Positions 44,071-52,491 of a DNA stretch of 64,000 nucleotides are shown in pieces. Within the stretch, counting starts at the first letter, position 1. The number at the start of each line of letters is the position of its first letter. The stretch is from positions 434,001-498,000 of the forward strand of contig JAIBCB010000003.1 of the NCBI GenBank assembly GCA_019694355.1. The letters are read 5' to 3'. The notes below the pieces were generated by a model. It did not search any database. It worked only from the letters and a program-made list of their open reading frames with translations, and was not told the origin of the DNA. The DNA comes from Pyrinomonadaceae bacterium (lineage in GTDB: Bacteria > Acidobacteriota > Blastocatellia > Pyrinomonadales > Pyrinomonadaceae). The position numbers and the translations under genes are program-made.

Positions 44071-45414
44071 ATGAAGATAGTTTTTACCGCATTTTTGCTG
44101 CTCTTTGCCTTTCTGACCGCCGGGTTTGCACAGGGTACGGGCTTTTCACCGTCCGCAATGAAGTCGGTCGCCGCTGACCGTGCGATCACGGAGTTTGACG
44201 TGAACGGCCTGAAGGTCATCTTCAAGAAGCGAACGTCCTCGCCGACGATCTCGGTCGGGCTTTACGTTCGCGGCGGCGTCCGAAACGCGACGCCGGAGAC
44301 CGCAGGGCTTGAGAATTTCGCCCTTCAGGCGGCAATGGAAGGCAGCCGTAAATATCCGAAAGACGTCTTGCGCCGCGAACTCGCGCGCACGGGCAGTTCG
44401 ATCGGCGGTGCCTCGGGTACTGATCTTGGTGCGATGTCGGTCGTTTCGACAAAGCAGGATTTTCCTGAGATGTGGCGAATGTTCACCGACCTCGTGCTTG
44501 ATCCCTCGTTCGAAAAAGCAGATGTCGAACGCATCAGGATCGCGCTTCTTTCGGGCATTGCCGATGCGAGTTCACAGCCCGACAACGCTCTCTCGATGCT
44601 CGGCTCGAAGGTGCTGACCGTCGGCCATCCATATGCCGTTCCGAGCGAAGGAACGGCCGAGACGATCGCGAAATTTACGCCCGCCGATCTTAAGGCGTAT
44701 CACAAAGGGCTGCTCGCGTCGTCGCGTTTGCTGCTCGTTGCGGTCGGCGATTACGAGCCGGACGTTTTCAAACAGATGGTCACGGAATCTTTTGCGAAGC
44801 TGCCGAAAGGGAACTATCAGGAAAAGGCCGTGCCGCAGATCGAGTTTGCCAAAGCGACGCTTGATATTACCGAGCGAACGGTTCCGACGAATTACATAAA
44901 GGGATATTTCAAGGCGCCGAACTTGGCCGATCCTGATTATTACGCGATGCGGGTCGCGACGGCGATCCTGCAATCGCGCGTCTATCAGATCGTTCGCGTG
45001 CAGCGGAATCTCTCATACGCGCCGAATGCCGAGATGGATGAAGATGCGGCGAACACCGGCGACATATATGTTACGGCGGTTGACGCGAACGAGGCCGTCC
45101 GGTTGATGCTCGCGATCATCGAGGATATGAAGCAGAACCTCGTCGATAAGGACGAGTTCGAAGGCCTGCCCGGCTATTTTCTGACGACGTATTATCTCGA
45201 TCAGGAGACCGACATCGCACAGGTGCGCTCGCTTGCGAACTATGAGCTTATCGGCGGCGGTTGGCGAAATTCAGAGAAGTTCATCCCGAGCATCAACGCT
45301 GTTACACCGGAAGCCGTTCGCGACGTCTGCCGCAAATATATGAAGAACATCCGCTTCGTCGTCATCGGCGACCCCAAAGCCATCGACCGCCGGATCTTCC
45401 TGCCGGCGCAGTGA
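44071..45414 (+). CDS. M16-family peptidase-like protein lacking the zinc motif
   Basis: About 447 residues with a signal peptide (MKIVFTAFLLLFAFLTAGFA). The M16 fold is evident from VNGLKVIFKKRTSSPTISVG, GLYVRGG, and FEKADVERIRIALLSGIADA. Where active members have HxxEH this protein has LENFALQAAMEG, so the zinc site is missing. In M16B heterodimers one subunit is inactive. It directly follows the active gene, separated by a REP-like repeat. The ATG at 44071 is chosen because it opens the signal peptide. Confidence 0.88.
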   Translation: MKIVFTAFLLLFAFLTAGFAQGTGFSPSAMKSVAADRAITEFDVNGLKVIFKKRTSSPTISVGLYVRGGVRNATPETAGLENFALQAAMEGSRKYPKDVLRRELARTGSSIGGASGTDLGAMSVVSTKQDFPEMWRMFTDLVLDPSFEKADVERIRIALLSGIADASSQPDNALSMLGSKVLTVGHPYAVPSEGTAETIAKFTPADLKAYHKGLLASSRLLLVAVGDYEPDVFKQMVTESFAKLPKGNYQEKAVPQIEFAKATLDITERTVPTNYIKGYFKAPNLADPDYYAMRVATAILQSRVYQIVRVQRNLSYAPNAEMDEDAANTGDIYVTAVDANEAVRLMLAIIEDMKQNLVDKDEFEGLPGYFLTTYYLDQETDIAQVRSLANYELIGGGWRNSEKFIPSINAVTPEAVRDVCRKYMKNIRFVVIGDPKAIDRRIFLPAQ

Positions 45415-45492
45415 GTGGTGAGTGGTGAGTGGTGAGTGGTGAGTGGTGAGTGGTGGGTGGTGAATGGTGAGTGGTGAGTGGTGAATGGTGAA
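45415..45492. repeat. 7-bp tandem repeat GAGTGGT
   Basis: About eleven units of GAGTGGT, with variants GGGTGGT and GAATGGT, start at the stop codon of the second M16 gene. No gene is present. Confidence 0.9.
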
Positions 45493-45499
45493 TCGTGCA

Positions 45500-45600
45500 T
45501 TACGGTTCCCGAAGGGGACGAAGAATATAGCGTAGGGTAAGGCCGTCAGGCCGAAACCCTACGAAAGATGCCGAACCCATTCCCGTCCGCAAAGCGGACA
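45500..45600. repeat. REP-like repeat next to an IS200-type remnant
   Basis: TTCCCGAAGGGGAC is followed by CGTAGGGT, GGCC, GGCC and ACCCTACG forming a nested hairpin (45531-45563), and by GTCCGCAAAGCGGAC. The first part matches 20722-20765 in the Rhs repeat field (CCCCGTAGGGGAC ... AGGGTAAGGCCG). Confidence 0.75.
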
Positions 45601-45604
45601 AATA

Positions 45605-45745
45605 TCAGTCCCACACATAGCGCTCTTCGTACGCAGCCTGATAATTGTTCAAAAGGGTGAGGAACTCGGCCTTAAAGTCGCTTTTAGCATGATGGGTCTT
45701 TTGATCGTGGATATATTTCATCACGGTAAAAAGAGGCACGACCAT
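45605..45745 (-). pseudogene. C-terminal fragment of an IS200/Y1-type transposase
   Basis: The 46-codon frame reads FTVMKYIHDQKTHHAKSDF, then KAEFLTLLNNYQAAYEERY, then VWD before TGA. This is the conserved end of IS200-like TnpA proteins (YI..Q..HH....F..EF...L......DERYVWD). The HUH site and tyrosine are missing; upstream lies the end of the beta-barrel gene. It is a truncated remnant next to a palindromic repeat of possibly related origin. Confidence 0.8.
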
Positions 45746-46564
45746 CTAAAACCGGAAGCCGAAGCCAAGGTTCATCTGCAGATTGTGCCGCGTGAAGGTC
45801 GGGTTTACGTCCCGCGGTTTTTGTGCGTTGTAATGAATGATGGTGTCACCGATATCGAACCGGATCATAGTCCGCTTTGAGGTGTAATATTCAAACACAC
45901 CGCCGACATCCATATTGAAAAAAGTTGCAGGCTTTTCGGAGATTGCAAAGAGAACGTCGATTGGCGGGCCGCCGGTCGGCGACGGGACGATGAATCGAGC
46001 GTCAATGGATTCAAACGCGTTGAACCGAATTAGGCCCGGACGAGCTTTGCCGAAAACGCCGATTCTTTTTCCTCGGAATCCGTACTTCACACCTGCGAGA
46101 AATTGTGTTTTCTCACCGCCCGAGGAGCGGCGTATTGGGGTAATTCCTGCCTGCAAGAGTTCGTTGATCGTAGGGGTGCTCGGAGTAAAGTTCAATTCAC
46201 TTTCGACCGCAAGGTTCTTGGTAATATTGAAGGTAAAGCGTCCTCCGATCCCGCTCTCGTAGCGCTCATCAATAAATGGCGTATAGTCGACTCCAGTCTC
46301 ACGAAACGCAGGAACTGCAACATTGAAATCACCTTGAAACATTATTGTTCCGTGGACACCAACCTCGAAACGTTTGAGATCATCTTTCTTGTCCTTTCTC
46401 GGCGAATCGACATCAGCAGTTTCTCCGTTGGCTTTCGCAACCGGCGAGCTATCTTTCGTCGGACTTATCGTTGTTGGCACAACGCTTTGACCTAGCGAAT
46501 ACGAGGCGAGAAGGGCCGCGAAAAGAACGGAACAAATGAGATAGCTGATCAAAGTCTTTGGCAT
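45746..46564 (-). CDS. Outer-membrane beta-barrel protein (paralogue 2)
   Basis: 272 residues with a signal peptide (LISYLICSVLFAALLASYSL). The mature part has alternating strands (RFEVGVHGTIMFQGDF; SGIGGRFTFNITKNLAVESE; FLAGVKYGFRGKRIGVFGKA) and ends NLGFGFRF with the terminal Phe typical of Bam substrates. Eight to ten strands fit an OmpA/OmpX-like barrel. It is a tandem paralogue of the gene at 46583, and the last 50 or so codons are nearly identical in DNA. It is 18 bp downstream of its paralogue and probably cotranscribed. Confidence 0.87.
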   Translation of the reverse strand: MPKTLISYLICSVLFAALLASYSLGQSVVPTTISPTKDSSPVAKANGETADVDSPRKDKKDDLKRFEVGVHGTIMFQGDFNVAVPAFRETGVDYTPFIDERYESGIGGRFTFNITKNLAVESELNFTPSTPTINELLQAGITPIRRSSGGEKTQFLAGVKYGFRGKRIGVFGKARPGLIRFNAFESIDARFIVPSPTGGPPIDVLFAISEKPATFFNMDVGGVFEYYTSKRTMIRFDIGDTIIHYNAQKPRDVNPTFTRHNLQMNLGFGFRF

Positions 46565-46582
46565 AGAGCTCCCCGAAACTTC

Positions 46583-47386
46583 TCAAAATCTAAACCCGAA
46601 GCCGAAGTTCATCTGCAGATTGTGCCGCGTGAAGGTCGGGTTTACGTCCCGCGGTTTTTGTGCGTTGTAATGAATGATCGTGTCGCCGATATCGAACCGG
46701 ATCATCGTCCGCTTTGAGGTGTAATATTCAAACACACCGCCGACATCCGCATTAAAGAACGTCGCCGGCTTTTCAGAAGAGAGGACAAGCATATCGTATG
46801 GCTGACCATTGTGATAGACAACAAACTTACCCACGACATAAGGAAACGCTCTAAAATGGATAAAGCCTGGACGAACCTTTGCGAAGACGCCAAAACGCTT
46901 TCCGCGATAACCGTATTTCGCTCCAAAAAGAACCTGCGTCTTTTCCCCACCCGAGAAGGGGACATTCGTAGACTGGCCAGCCTGGGCAAGTTCCGTTAGT
47001 GTCTTTGTACCTGGCGTATAGTTTACCTCTGTCTCAACCGCAAGCTGTCGATTGATATTGTAGGTAAGCCGACCGCCGATTCCGCTTTCGTAGCGGCGAT
47101 CGTTGATCACCGCGTAATCAAATCCCGCTCTGTGGTAAACAACGTCCGCAGCCTCAAAATCACTCTGAAACATTATCGTACCGTGAATACCAACTTCGAA
47201 ACGCCTTAATTTACTCTTCTTCTCCGCTTGGTCCGTGGGTTGACCTTCATCGACTTTGGCCGCGGGTGCTTCCGGCGGCGAGATGACATCCTGTGCGGTT
47301 CCAAGAGAGACAAAGGCGAATATAAACAAAAACAGGACCGTTAGGGATGCGCAGATAGTCGGGTAGTGGAGGCGTGAGGAACTCAT
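46583..47386 (-). CDS. Outer-membrane beta-barrel protein (paralogue 1)
   Basis: 267 residues with a signal peptide (LTVLFLFIFAFVSLGTAQ). Same strand pattern as its downstream paralogue (RFEVGIHGTIMFQSDF; FGAKYGYRGKRFGVFAKVRP) and the same C-terminal FGFGFRF. The promoter at 47418-47446 lies behind an A13 tract on this strand, so expression could vary with tract length. The two proteins differ widely in the first 200 residues but share an almost identical end. Ligand or role unknown. Confidence 0.87.
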   Translation of the reverse strand: MSSSRLHYPTICASLTVLFLFIFAFVSLGTAQDVISPPEAPAAKVDEGQPTDQAEKKSKLRRFEVGIHGTIMFQSDFEAADVVYHRAGFDYAVINDRRYESGIGGRLTYNINRQLAVETEVNYTPGTKTLTELAQAGQSTNVPFSGGEKTQVLFGAKYGYRGKRFGVFAKVRPGFIHFRAFPYVVGKFVVYHNGQPYDMLVLSSEKPATFFNADVGGVFEYYTSKRTMIRFDIGDTIIHYNAQKPRDVNPTFTRHNLQMNFGFGFRF

Positions 47387-47417
47387 ATAGTGTTCTACAT
47401 AGGATTTGAGTGCGCCA

Positions 47418-47446
47418 ATTCTGCTCTCATATTATTTGGTTGTCAA
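47418..47446 (-). promoter_or_regulatory. Promoter of the beta-barrel pair
   Basis: TTGACA (47441-47446) and CAGAAT (47418-47423) are 17 bp apart on the minus strand. A13 (47450-47462 as T13 on plus) lies 3 bp upstream of the -35 box, in the UP-element position. Confidence 0.55.
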
Positions 47447-47570
47447 GCGTTTTTTTTTTTTTGCGGCAGGTTAACTGTTGTGAATACAGTGGTTAGTAGT
47501 TCTTGACGGAGGGTGAGAAAAGATTCACCGTAGAGAGACTGCTCCATTGAGGGCGGAGTCGAGGATCGAC

Positions 47571-47603
47571 AAAAAAGGAAGTGGGCGTTTTCACACCCAC
47601 TTC
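47571..47603 (-). terminator. Intrinsic terminator of the FecR-domain gene
   Basis: On the minus strand GAAGTGGG pairs with CCCACTTC around a 10-nt loop, followed by CTTTTTT. Confidence 0.85.
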
Positions 47604-47631
47604 TCTCTTGATTCGTCTATTGCCGAGACCG

Positions 47632-49704
47632 CTATTGTCGTTTGGCATCTTTTTCTCTTGAGAGAGGTGCGGACGGTGCCTCTTTGCGGGCAGGCGGTGG
47701 AGACGGTCGCGATTCGTTATGCGGACGAGATGCGGGCGGCTCGGGCCTTGGTTCGTTACGCGGCTGAGGCTGCGGACGAGGCTCATAGCGAGGCTGTTCA
47801 GGCCTTGATTCGTTACGCGGCTGAGGCTGCGGACGAGGCTCGTAGCGAGGTTGTGGCTGCGGCTTTGGCTCGTAGCGTGGTGTATCCTGCCGCGGAGTTT
47901 CGAGCGGTGCACGCGGAGTGCGCGGCCTCGGCTCATATTGCGGCTGGGATTCCGTACGCGGCGTTTCGAGCGGCGCGGTCGGTGTTCGCGGACGCACCGG
48001 CGTCGATTCGTTCGATCGGGGCTGTGTCGGCCTCGGGTTCATGATCGTGAGCGGCGGCCTTTCCACCGCACCGGTCGGACGAGAGTTCGGTTCGGGCCGG
48101 CCTCGCGTCGGGTCGGGCGTAAGGATCTCTCTGCCGCCCAGAATACGGTCTTTTCGGAGCACGTTATCGAGCGGCGCACGCGGTGTGCGAGTAGCCGCAC
48201 CGGTGCGGATCGTGTCGAAACGCTCTGCCGTCGCCGGTGTCTTTACGGACATCGGGCTTGGACGCGAACCGTTGGTCTCGGTTCCGGGCGGCAGGATCGG
48301 CGGTGTGGATGAACCATCGCGTACAGCTTTCACGACCGACTTCGCGACGTTGAGCGGCGGCTGAATATTCTGCTGTTTGCTGCCGAACTGATCGCGGCTG
48401 ACGCCGACAACTCCGGTCGTCGGAACGGTCTGGAGCGGCGGCACATTGTCGCGTATAAAGCCGGGACCGAGTATGCCGGGCGTCGGCGTCGGGTTCGGAT
48501 TTCCTCCGTTGCCTCCACCGTTTCCATTGCCATTTCCATTACCATTACCGTTGCCGTTGCCGGGATAATGATTGCCGCCTCCATTGTGATTGCCGCCGTA
48601 GTGGCCGTTCCAATGCGAGTTGTAGTTGTAATATCCGTAGTGATACGGCAGCGGATACCAGCAGATGTCGTCGCCATAGACCGTCATATAGACGAGCGCC
48701 GGACGCCACCAGCTTCGGCCGCTGCGATAGTAACCGTAAGGCGTCCAGGCCCAATATCCGTTGACCCAGATCCAGCGTCCGTGGTGATACGTCGCCCAGC
48801 CCCAAGGTTCGTCATTGACCCATGTCCAGCCATACGGCGGCAGCCAACGCCATTGTCCGTAGCGATACGGCGACCAGTTCGCATACGAGCTGATCGACGA
48901 AGCGTAGGGCCGCCAGATATAGCCGTAGGACGATGTATAGCTCCATTGGCCGTAATCGTCGAGGTCCTCGGCGCCGTACATATCATCGTCGTAATACTTT
49001 CCGTAATATGCGGTCGCAAGATCGCGGTCGATCTTTTTCTGGCGGTCGCCGATCCAATCGGCAAACTTATCGTCGAAAGCTGAGATATTTCCCGTATCGG
49101 TCTCGCCGGCGTAGTCGCCGCTTACGTAGATGCGAGCCTGCCTGCCTGAGCTAAGCGTCATTCCGGCGGTCTGCGAATAGATACGTGCCTGGCCGCCTTC
49201 CAATGCGGAGACGAGGACGGGATCGCTCGTGTCGTATCCCGCGTCGATGCGGTAAAGCCCGTCGCGTTCGAGAGCGATCGTTGTCGAAGGTGCATCGATC
49301 TCAAAATAGCCGCGCGCCTTATCAAAATTTACGACGCGCATCGCCGCGGAACCTCGCGGCACTGAGACGGCGATCCCTTGATCTGTAAGCGTCTCGATCT
49401 TAAGGCCCGCGTCGCCGTCGAGCCAAAGATAGGTGTTCCGGTCGAACTGTATCTCAAGCCGTGCGGACTTAGAAGTAACGAGTTGGTCGCCCTCGACGAT
49501 CGGCAGATTGTCGTCTGCTTCTTCCCATTCGAGAGCGTCGCGACGGCGTATCTGAGCGTCGCCTTTGAGCTTGCTGATACGTGCGACGCGCGTCGTGATC
49601 TCAGGTTGGTTGTCGCCGCTTTCCGAATAATCCTGGGCGTAAATGCCGGAAGCGAGCAGCATCAATGCCGCCGCCATTAACAGTAATTTTGCTGAGGAAC
49701 GCAT
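47632..49704 (-). CDS. FecR-domain protein with Tyr/Trp-rich core and Pro/Arg-rich tail
   Basis: About 690 residues. A signal peptide (AKLLLMAAALMLLASGIYAQ) is followed by a FecR-like beta domain (ISKLKGDAQIRRRDALEWEE; SARLEIQFDRNTYLWLDGDA). Residues about 240-350 are rich in Tyr and Trp (YGYIWRPYASSISSYANWSP; YGQWRWLPPYGWTWVNDEPW), as in the DUF6600 family. Then come an Asn/Gly run (GNGNGNGNGNG) and a long Pro/Arg-rich disordered tail with PRTPRAPLETPR repeats. Probably a periplasmic or surface structural protein. The ATG at 49704 is preferred for its GGAG site and signal peptide over a TTG eight codons earlier. An intrinsic terminator follows. Confidence 0.85.
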   Translation of the reverse strand: MRSSAKLLLMAAALMLLASGIYAQDYSESGDNQPEITTRVARISKLKGDAQIRRRDALEWEEADDNLPIVEGDQLVTSKSARLEIQFDRNTYLWLDGDAGLKIETLTDQGIAVSVPRGSAAMRVVNFDKARGYFEIDAPSTTIALERDGLYRIDAGYDTSDPVLVSALEGGQARIYSQTAGMTLSSGRQARIYVSGDYAGETDTGNISAFDDKFADWIGDRQKKIDRDLATAYYGKYYDDDMYGAEDLDDYGQWSYTSSYGYIWRPYASSISSYANWSPYRYGQWRWLPPYGWTWVNDEPWGWATYHHGRWIWVNGYWAWTPYGYYRSGRSWWRPALVYMTVYGDDICWYPLPYHYGYYNYNSHWNGHYGGNHNGGGNHYPGNGNGNGNGNGNGNGGGNGGNPNPTPTPGILGPGFIRDNVPPLQTVPTTGVVGVSRDQFGSKQQNIQPPLNVAKSVVKAVRDGSSTPPILPPGTETNGSRPSPMSVKTPATAERFDTIRTGAATRTPRAPLDNVLRKDRILGGREILTPDPTRGRPEPNSRPTGAVERPPLTIMNPRPTQPRSNESTPVRPRTPTAPLETPRTESQPQYEPRPRTPRAPLETPRQDTPRYEPKPQPQPRYEPRPQPQPRNESRPEQPRYEPRPQPQPRNEPRPEPPASRPHNESRPSPPPARKEAPSAPLSREKDAKRQ

Positions 49705-49959
49705 ATTTTCAAACTCCGATCGGTTCAACGAAGAGGTTTCTGCGACGCTATTTTAGTCCAATATCGCCGCTGTCGCAGCCAAAAACTGCAATTTTTATGC
49801 CGAAAGCCGCAGCAGCGGGAAATTACGGGAAACTGCCCGTAATGGGATCGAATTTTGCAGGAAAGCGTGTAGTAAGATAATAGGAAGTTGACGATTTGGT
49901 GCAAACCGGGCGACATTCCGCGTCGCCAGGGCCCGATCGCCCCTCGGTGAGATCGAATT

Positions 49960-50475
49960 ATGAGAAAGATATTTATCAGCGCGTCTTTTGTGTTGTTGGC
50001 GGCAGCCTTGGCCTTTGGGCAGAAGAGTTCAGGAGCCAAAAAGGCCGACCCCACGGCTCCGGTGAAGGCCGCGTTCGAGAGCCTTATGGACGGCATCCGT
50101 GAGGTGAATGCCGCAAAGGTACTCGATGCTTATGAGAAGAGCGACCGCATTCTGATCTTCAATAACAATGGCTCGGCAACGATCGGTTGGGAGAACATCA
50201 AGTCGAACACCGAATCTTCATATCCGAAGATCAAGAACGTAACGCTCGATATCACGGGCCTCCGCGTCGAGATGCTTAGCAAAACGGCCGCCTATGTTAC
50301 CTGCAAATGGAAACAGACGCAGGAATACGACGGAAACCCGGAGAGCGCGTCGGGGAGAATGACGCTTGTTTATCGCTTGATCGGCAAGGATTGGAAGGTC
50401 GTGCATCGGCACACCTCGCCGGACAATCCGCCTGAGACGCGGCCCGTTTTCCCGTCGGAACGCGAACCAAAATAG
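49960..50475 (+). CDS. Exported NTF2/SnoaL-like (DUF4440-type) protein
   Basis: 171 residues with a signal peptide (MRKIFISASFVLLAAALAFG). The mature domain PVKAAFESLMDGIREVNAAK, then VLDAYEKSDRILIFNNNGSA, then TAAYVTCKWKQT, then RMTLVYRLIGKDWKVVHRHT has the alpha-beta pattern of the NTF2/SnoaL superfamily, with WKVVHRHTS as the typical last strand. These domains are found in small enzymes and binding proteins; function is unknown here. Divergent from the FecR-domain gene, with 255 bp between starts. Confidence 0.85.
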   Translation: MRKIFISASFVLLAAALAFGQKSSGAKKADPTAPVKAAFESLMDGIREVNAAKVLDAYEKSDRILIFNNNGSATIGWENIKSNTESSYPKIKNVTLDITGLRVEMLSKTAAYVTCKWKQTQEYDGNPESASGRMTLVYRLIGKDWKVVHRHTSPDNPPETRPVFPSEREPK

Positions 50476-50480
50476 CAAGA

Positions 50481-50512
50481 AGGCCGGAGCGGCGTAAAAA
50501 CCGCACCGGCCT
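50481..50512. terminator. Symmetrical terminator-like hairpin between convergent genes
   Basis: AGGCCGG pairs with CCGGCCT, with an inner GCGG/CCGC helix around TAAAAA. It serves the converging NTF2-like (+) and GAF (-) genes; T-runs are short on both sides. Confidence 0.55.
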
Positions 50513-50534
50513 AAAAGCCTATCGTTCAAACGGC

Positions 50535-52298
50535 CTAGGCGTGGACGCCTGCATACGCGGCGCCAAGCTTTTCTTCGTGGCCTTCAGCCAGCGAATTGAC
50601 CAATTCGTAGTGGAAATAGTCGAACTTTGCAGCGACGATCGGCAGAACGCGGTTGTCGTACATTTCGCGTGAGCGGTCGATCGCTTCCTTCAGGCGGTCG
50701 TAAAGATCACCCGATTCGCGGCCCGCGGCGACGGTCTCCTGATTATAGAGTTTGATCTCGGAAACAAGCAGCTTTGCAAAGCGGCGTGCGTCCGTGTGGA
50801 AACGCCGTTCGTCGTCATCGACCTCAACAGGCAGATCGATATGGCGGTCGCTCAGACGGCTTCGTGCGGACGAAGCGGCAGACTTTTCTTCGACCGGAGC
50901 CTCGGCGACTGGTGCGGCCGGTTCGCTCGGCGCTGAGTCAAAAGGAGCAACCTCAAAGGCAGGTGCTGTCGGTTCGCTCGGTGCTGCGTCAAAGGGAGCA
51001 GGTTCGAAGACCGGTGTGACCGATTCGGCCGGGACCTCTTCGACGGTCGTGCTCGATACAAGTTCGAAAGACTGTGCATCATAGCTTTCCGTAACGATCT
51101 CGGGCGTCGGTTCGTAGTGCGGCACCTCGAATGCTTGGTGCTCGACCTCAGGCTCAACGGCCTCGACGGTCTCGGTTACGGCATTCGGGTCGAACGAGCT
51201 ATAACTCGGAACCGTGTCGAACGAATGGTCGTGAGCGGGTTCGTGCGAAACTTCTTCGACGACTTCCGGCACGCTTTCCTCGACCGGCTGGACCTCTTCA
51301 ACGACGGGAGCCGCTTCGTCCTCGTAAGCATATTCGCTTACAGGAGCTTCTGCCTGCGGAGCTTCGTCCTCCTCAACCCTTTGGTAAGAGCCGTCATACG
51401 GCTGGCTTTCGGTGAAGGTAAAGCTCGTCGAATCGGCCGGTGCAGTGTATCCGCCTTCGGGCTGGTGAACGGCCGTCGATGGAGCTTCGATGGGTGCCGG
51501 CTGCCTGACGGAAGCAAGCAGTTCGACGGTGAGGCCAGCGATCTTGACGAGGGTTTCGAGAGCATCGAGATTTACATTGACGCCTTCGATGCCGTAATCG
51601 GCGTAAAGAACGGCGACGCCGCGGCCGCGTGCGACAAGCGGAATGGCGTACATCCTGTCAGGACGGCCGAAATCAAGAGCTTCGAGATAATGGGCATCGT
51701 CGTGATAGGTTCCGTAATTGCCTTCGGCGGTCGCAAGCGAGGTGACGGCCTTCCCGAGAACGGTATCGTTAGCGGTCGGGAAGATGATGTCGCGAATGGG
51801 CGAATTCTCTTCGTTCGCCTCTTTACCAAAGACCTTCCAGCCGGTGAAATTATCGCTCTTGATGATAAAGAAAGCGCCACGCGGCGTGTATTGAGCAGCG
51901 TGTTCGATCAGGGCCTTGAGGATGGTCGCCTGGCTGTCTTTTGAGCTGATGTCGTTGATCGCGTCCTTCAATTCGGCGAAATTCGCGGTCGGCATCGAAG
52001 CTTTCTCAAGCTCTTCGGCCTCGGCGATCGCGGCGGCCGTGATCTTGGCACCTTCATCACGCGAGAGGCGCAAATGTTCGACAACGGATTCGGTAAAGCC
52101 GGCGTCGAGCTTGCGTTCGGAACCAAAGCGCGCGGCAAAGCCTTCAAAAGCCTCATCGATACGTTCTTTCTGAGCGTCAAGCTCGGATTCGATCTTCTTT
52201 TGAAAGTCAGCGACTTCGCCTTTCATTTCGGCGATAACGTCTTTTAGATAATTCTCGAATTCGCTGCGTAGGCTTAGTTCGAGTTCTTCACTATTCAC
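50535..52298 (-). CDS. GAF-domain protein with coiled coil and conserved C-terminal helical domain
   Basis: 587 residues, cytoplasmic. Residues 1-110 are a coiled coil (LRSEFENYLKDVIAEMKGEV). A GAF-like domain follows at about 110-265 (AAQYTPRGAFFIIKSDNFTG; YAIPLVARGRGVAVLYADYG). A long acidic, Pro/Glu-rich linker at about 270-495 has repeats such as FEVAPFDSAPSEP. The last 80 residues (DARRFAKLLVSEIKLYNQET and LYDRLKEAIDRSREMYDNRV) look like a separate helical domain that I recall in several Acidobacteriota proteins. The architecture suggests a sensor or scaffold; the ligand is unknown. It is followed by the small gene at 52492 in the upstream direction. Confidence 0.82.
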   Translation of the reverse strand: MNSEELELSLRSEFENYLKDVIAEMKGEVADFQKKIESELDAQKERIDEAFEGFAARFGSERKLDAGFTESVVEHLRLSRDEGAKITAAAIAEAEELEKASMPTANFAELKDAINDISSKDSQATILKALIEHAAQYTPRGAFFIIKSDNFTGWKVFGKEANEENSPIRDIIFPTANDTVLGKAVTSLATAEGNYGTYHDDAHYLEALDFGRPDRMYAIPLVARGRGVAVLYADYGIEGVNVNLDALETLVKIAGLTVELLASVRQPAPIEAPSTAVHQPEGGYTAPADSTSFTFTESQPYDGSYQRVEEDEAPQAEAPVSEYAYEDEAAPVVEEVQPVEESVPEVVEEVSHEPAHDHSFDTVPSYSSFDPNAVTETVEAVEPEVEHQAFEVPHYEPTPEIVTESYDAQSFELVSSTTVEEVPAESVTPVFEPAPFDAAPSEPTAPAFEVAPFDSAPSEPAAPVAEAPVEEKSAASSARSRLSDRHIDLPVEVDDDERRFHTDARRFAKLLVSEIKLYNQETVAAGRESGDLYDRLKEAIDRSREMYDNRVLPIVAAKFDYFHYELVNSLAEGHEEKLGAAYAGVHA

Positions 52299-52491
52299 AA
52301 TACTTCTCCTCCGTAAGGCAAAACAGAAAAAAGGTCGGGGTTTATTATACTCGCAAGATACGATCGATGTGCGGCGTCAAATTGGTGGCCCAACTCTGAG
52401 GTAACGCCGGCAGGCGCCGGCCTTCACTCGAAATTATGCCGAATCCGAGACACCAAAGTCAAGAAAATCTTTTTTAACAGGGATTTACCGA

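Noticed and set aside
48545-49083. Several plus-strand frames opposite the FecR-domain gene
   Set aside because: They are products of the biased Tyr/Trp/Gly/Pro-rich coding strand and have no domains or ribosome sites.
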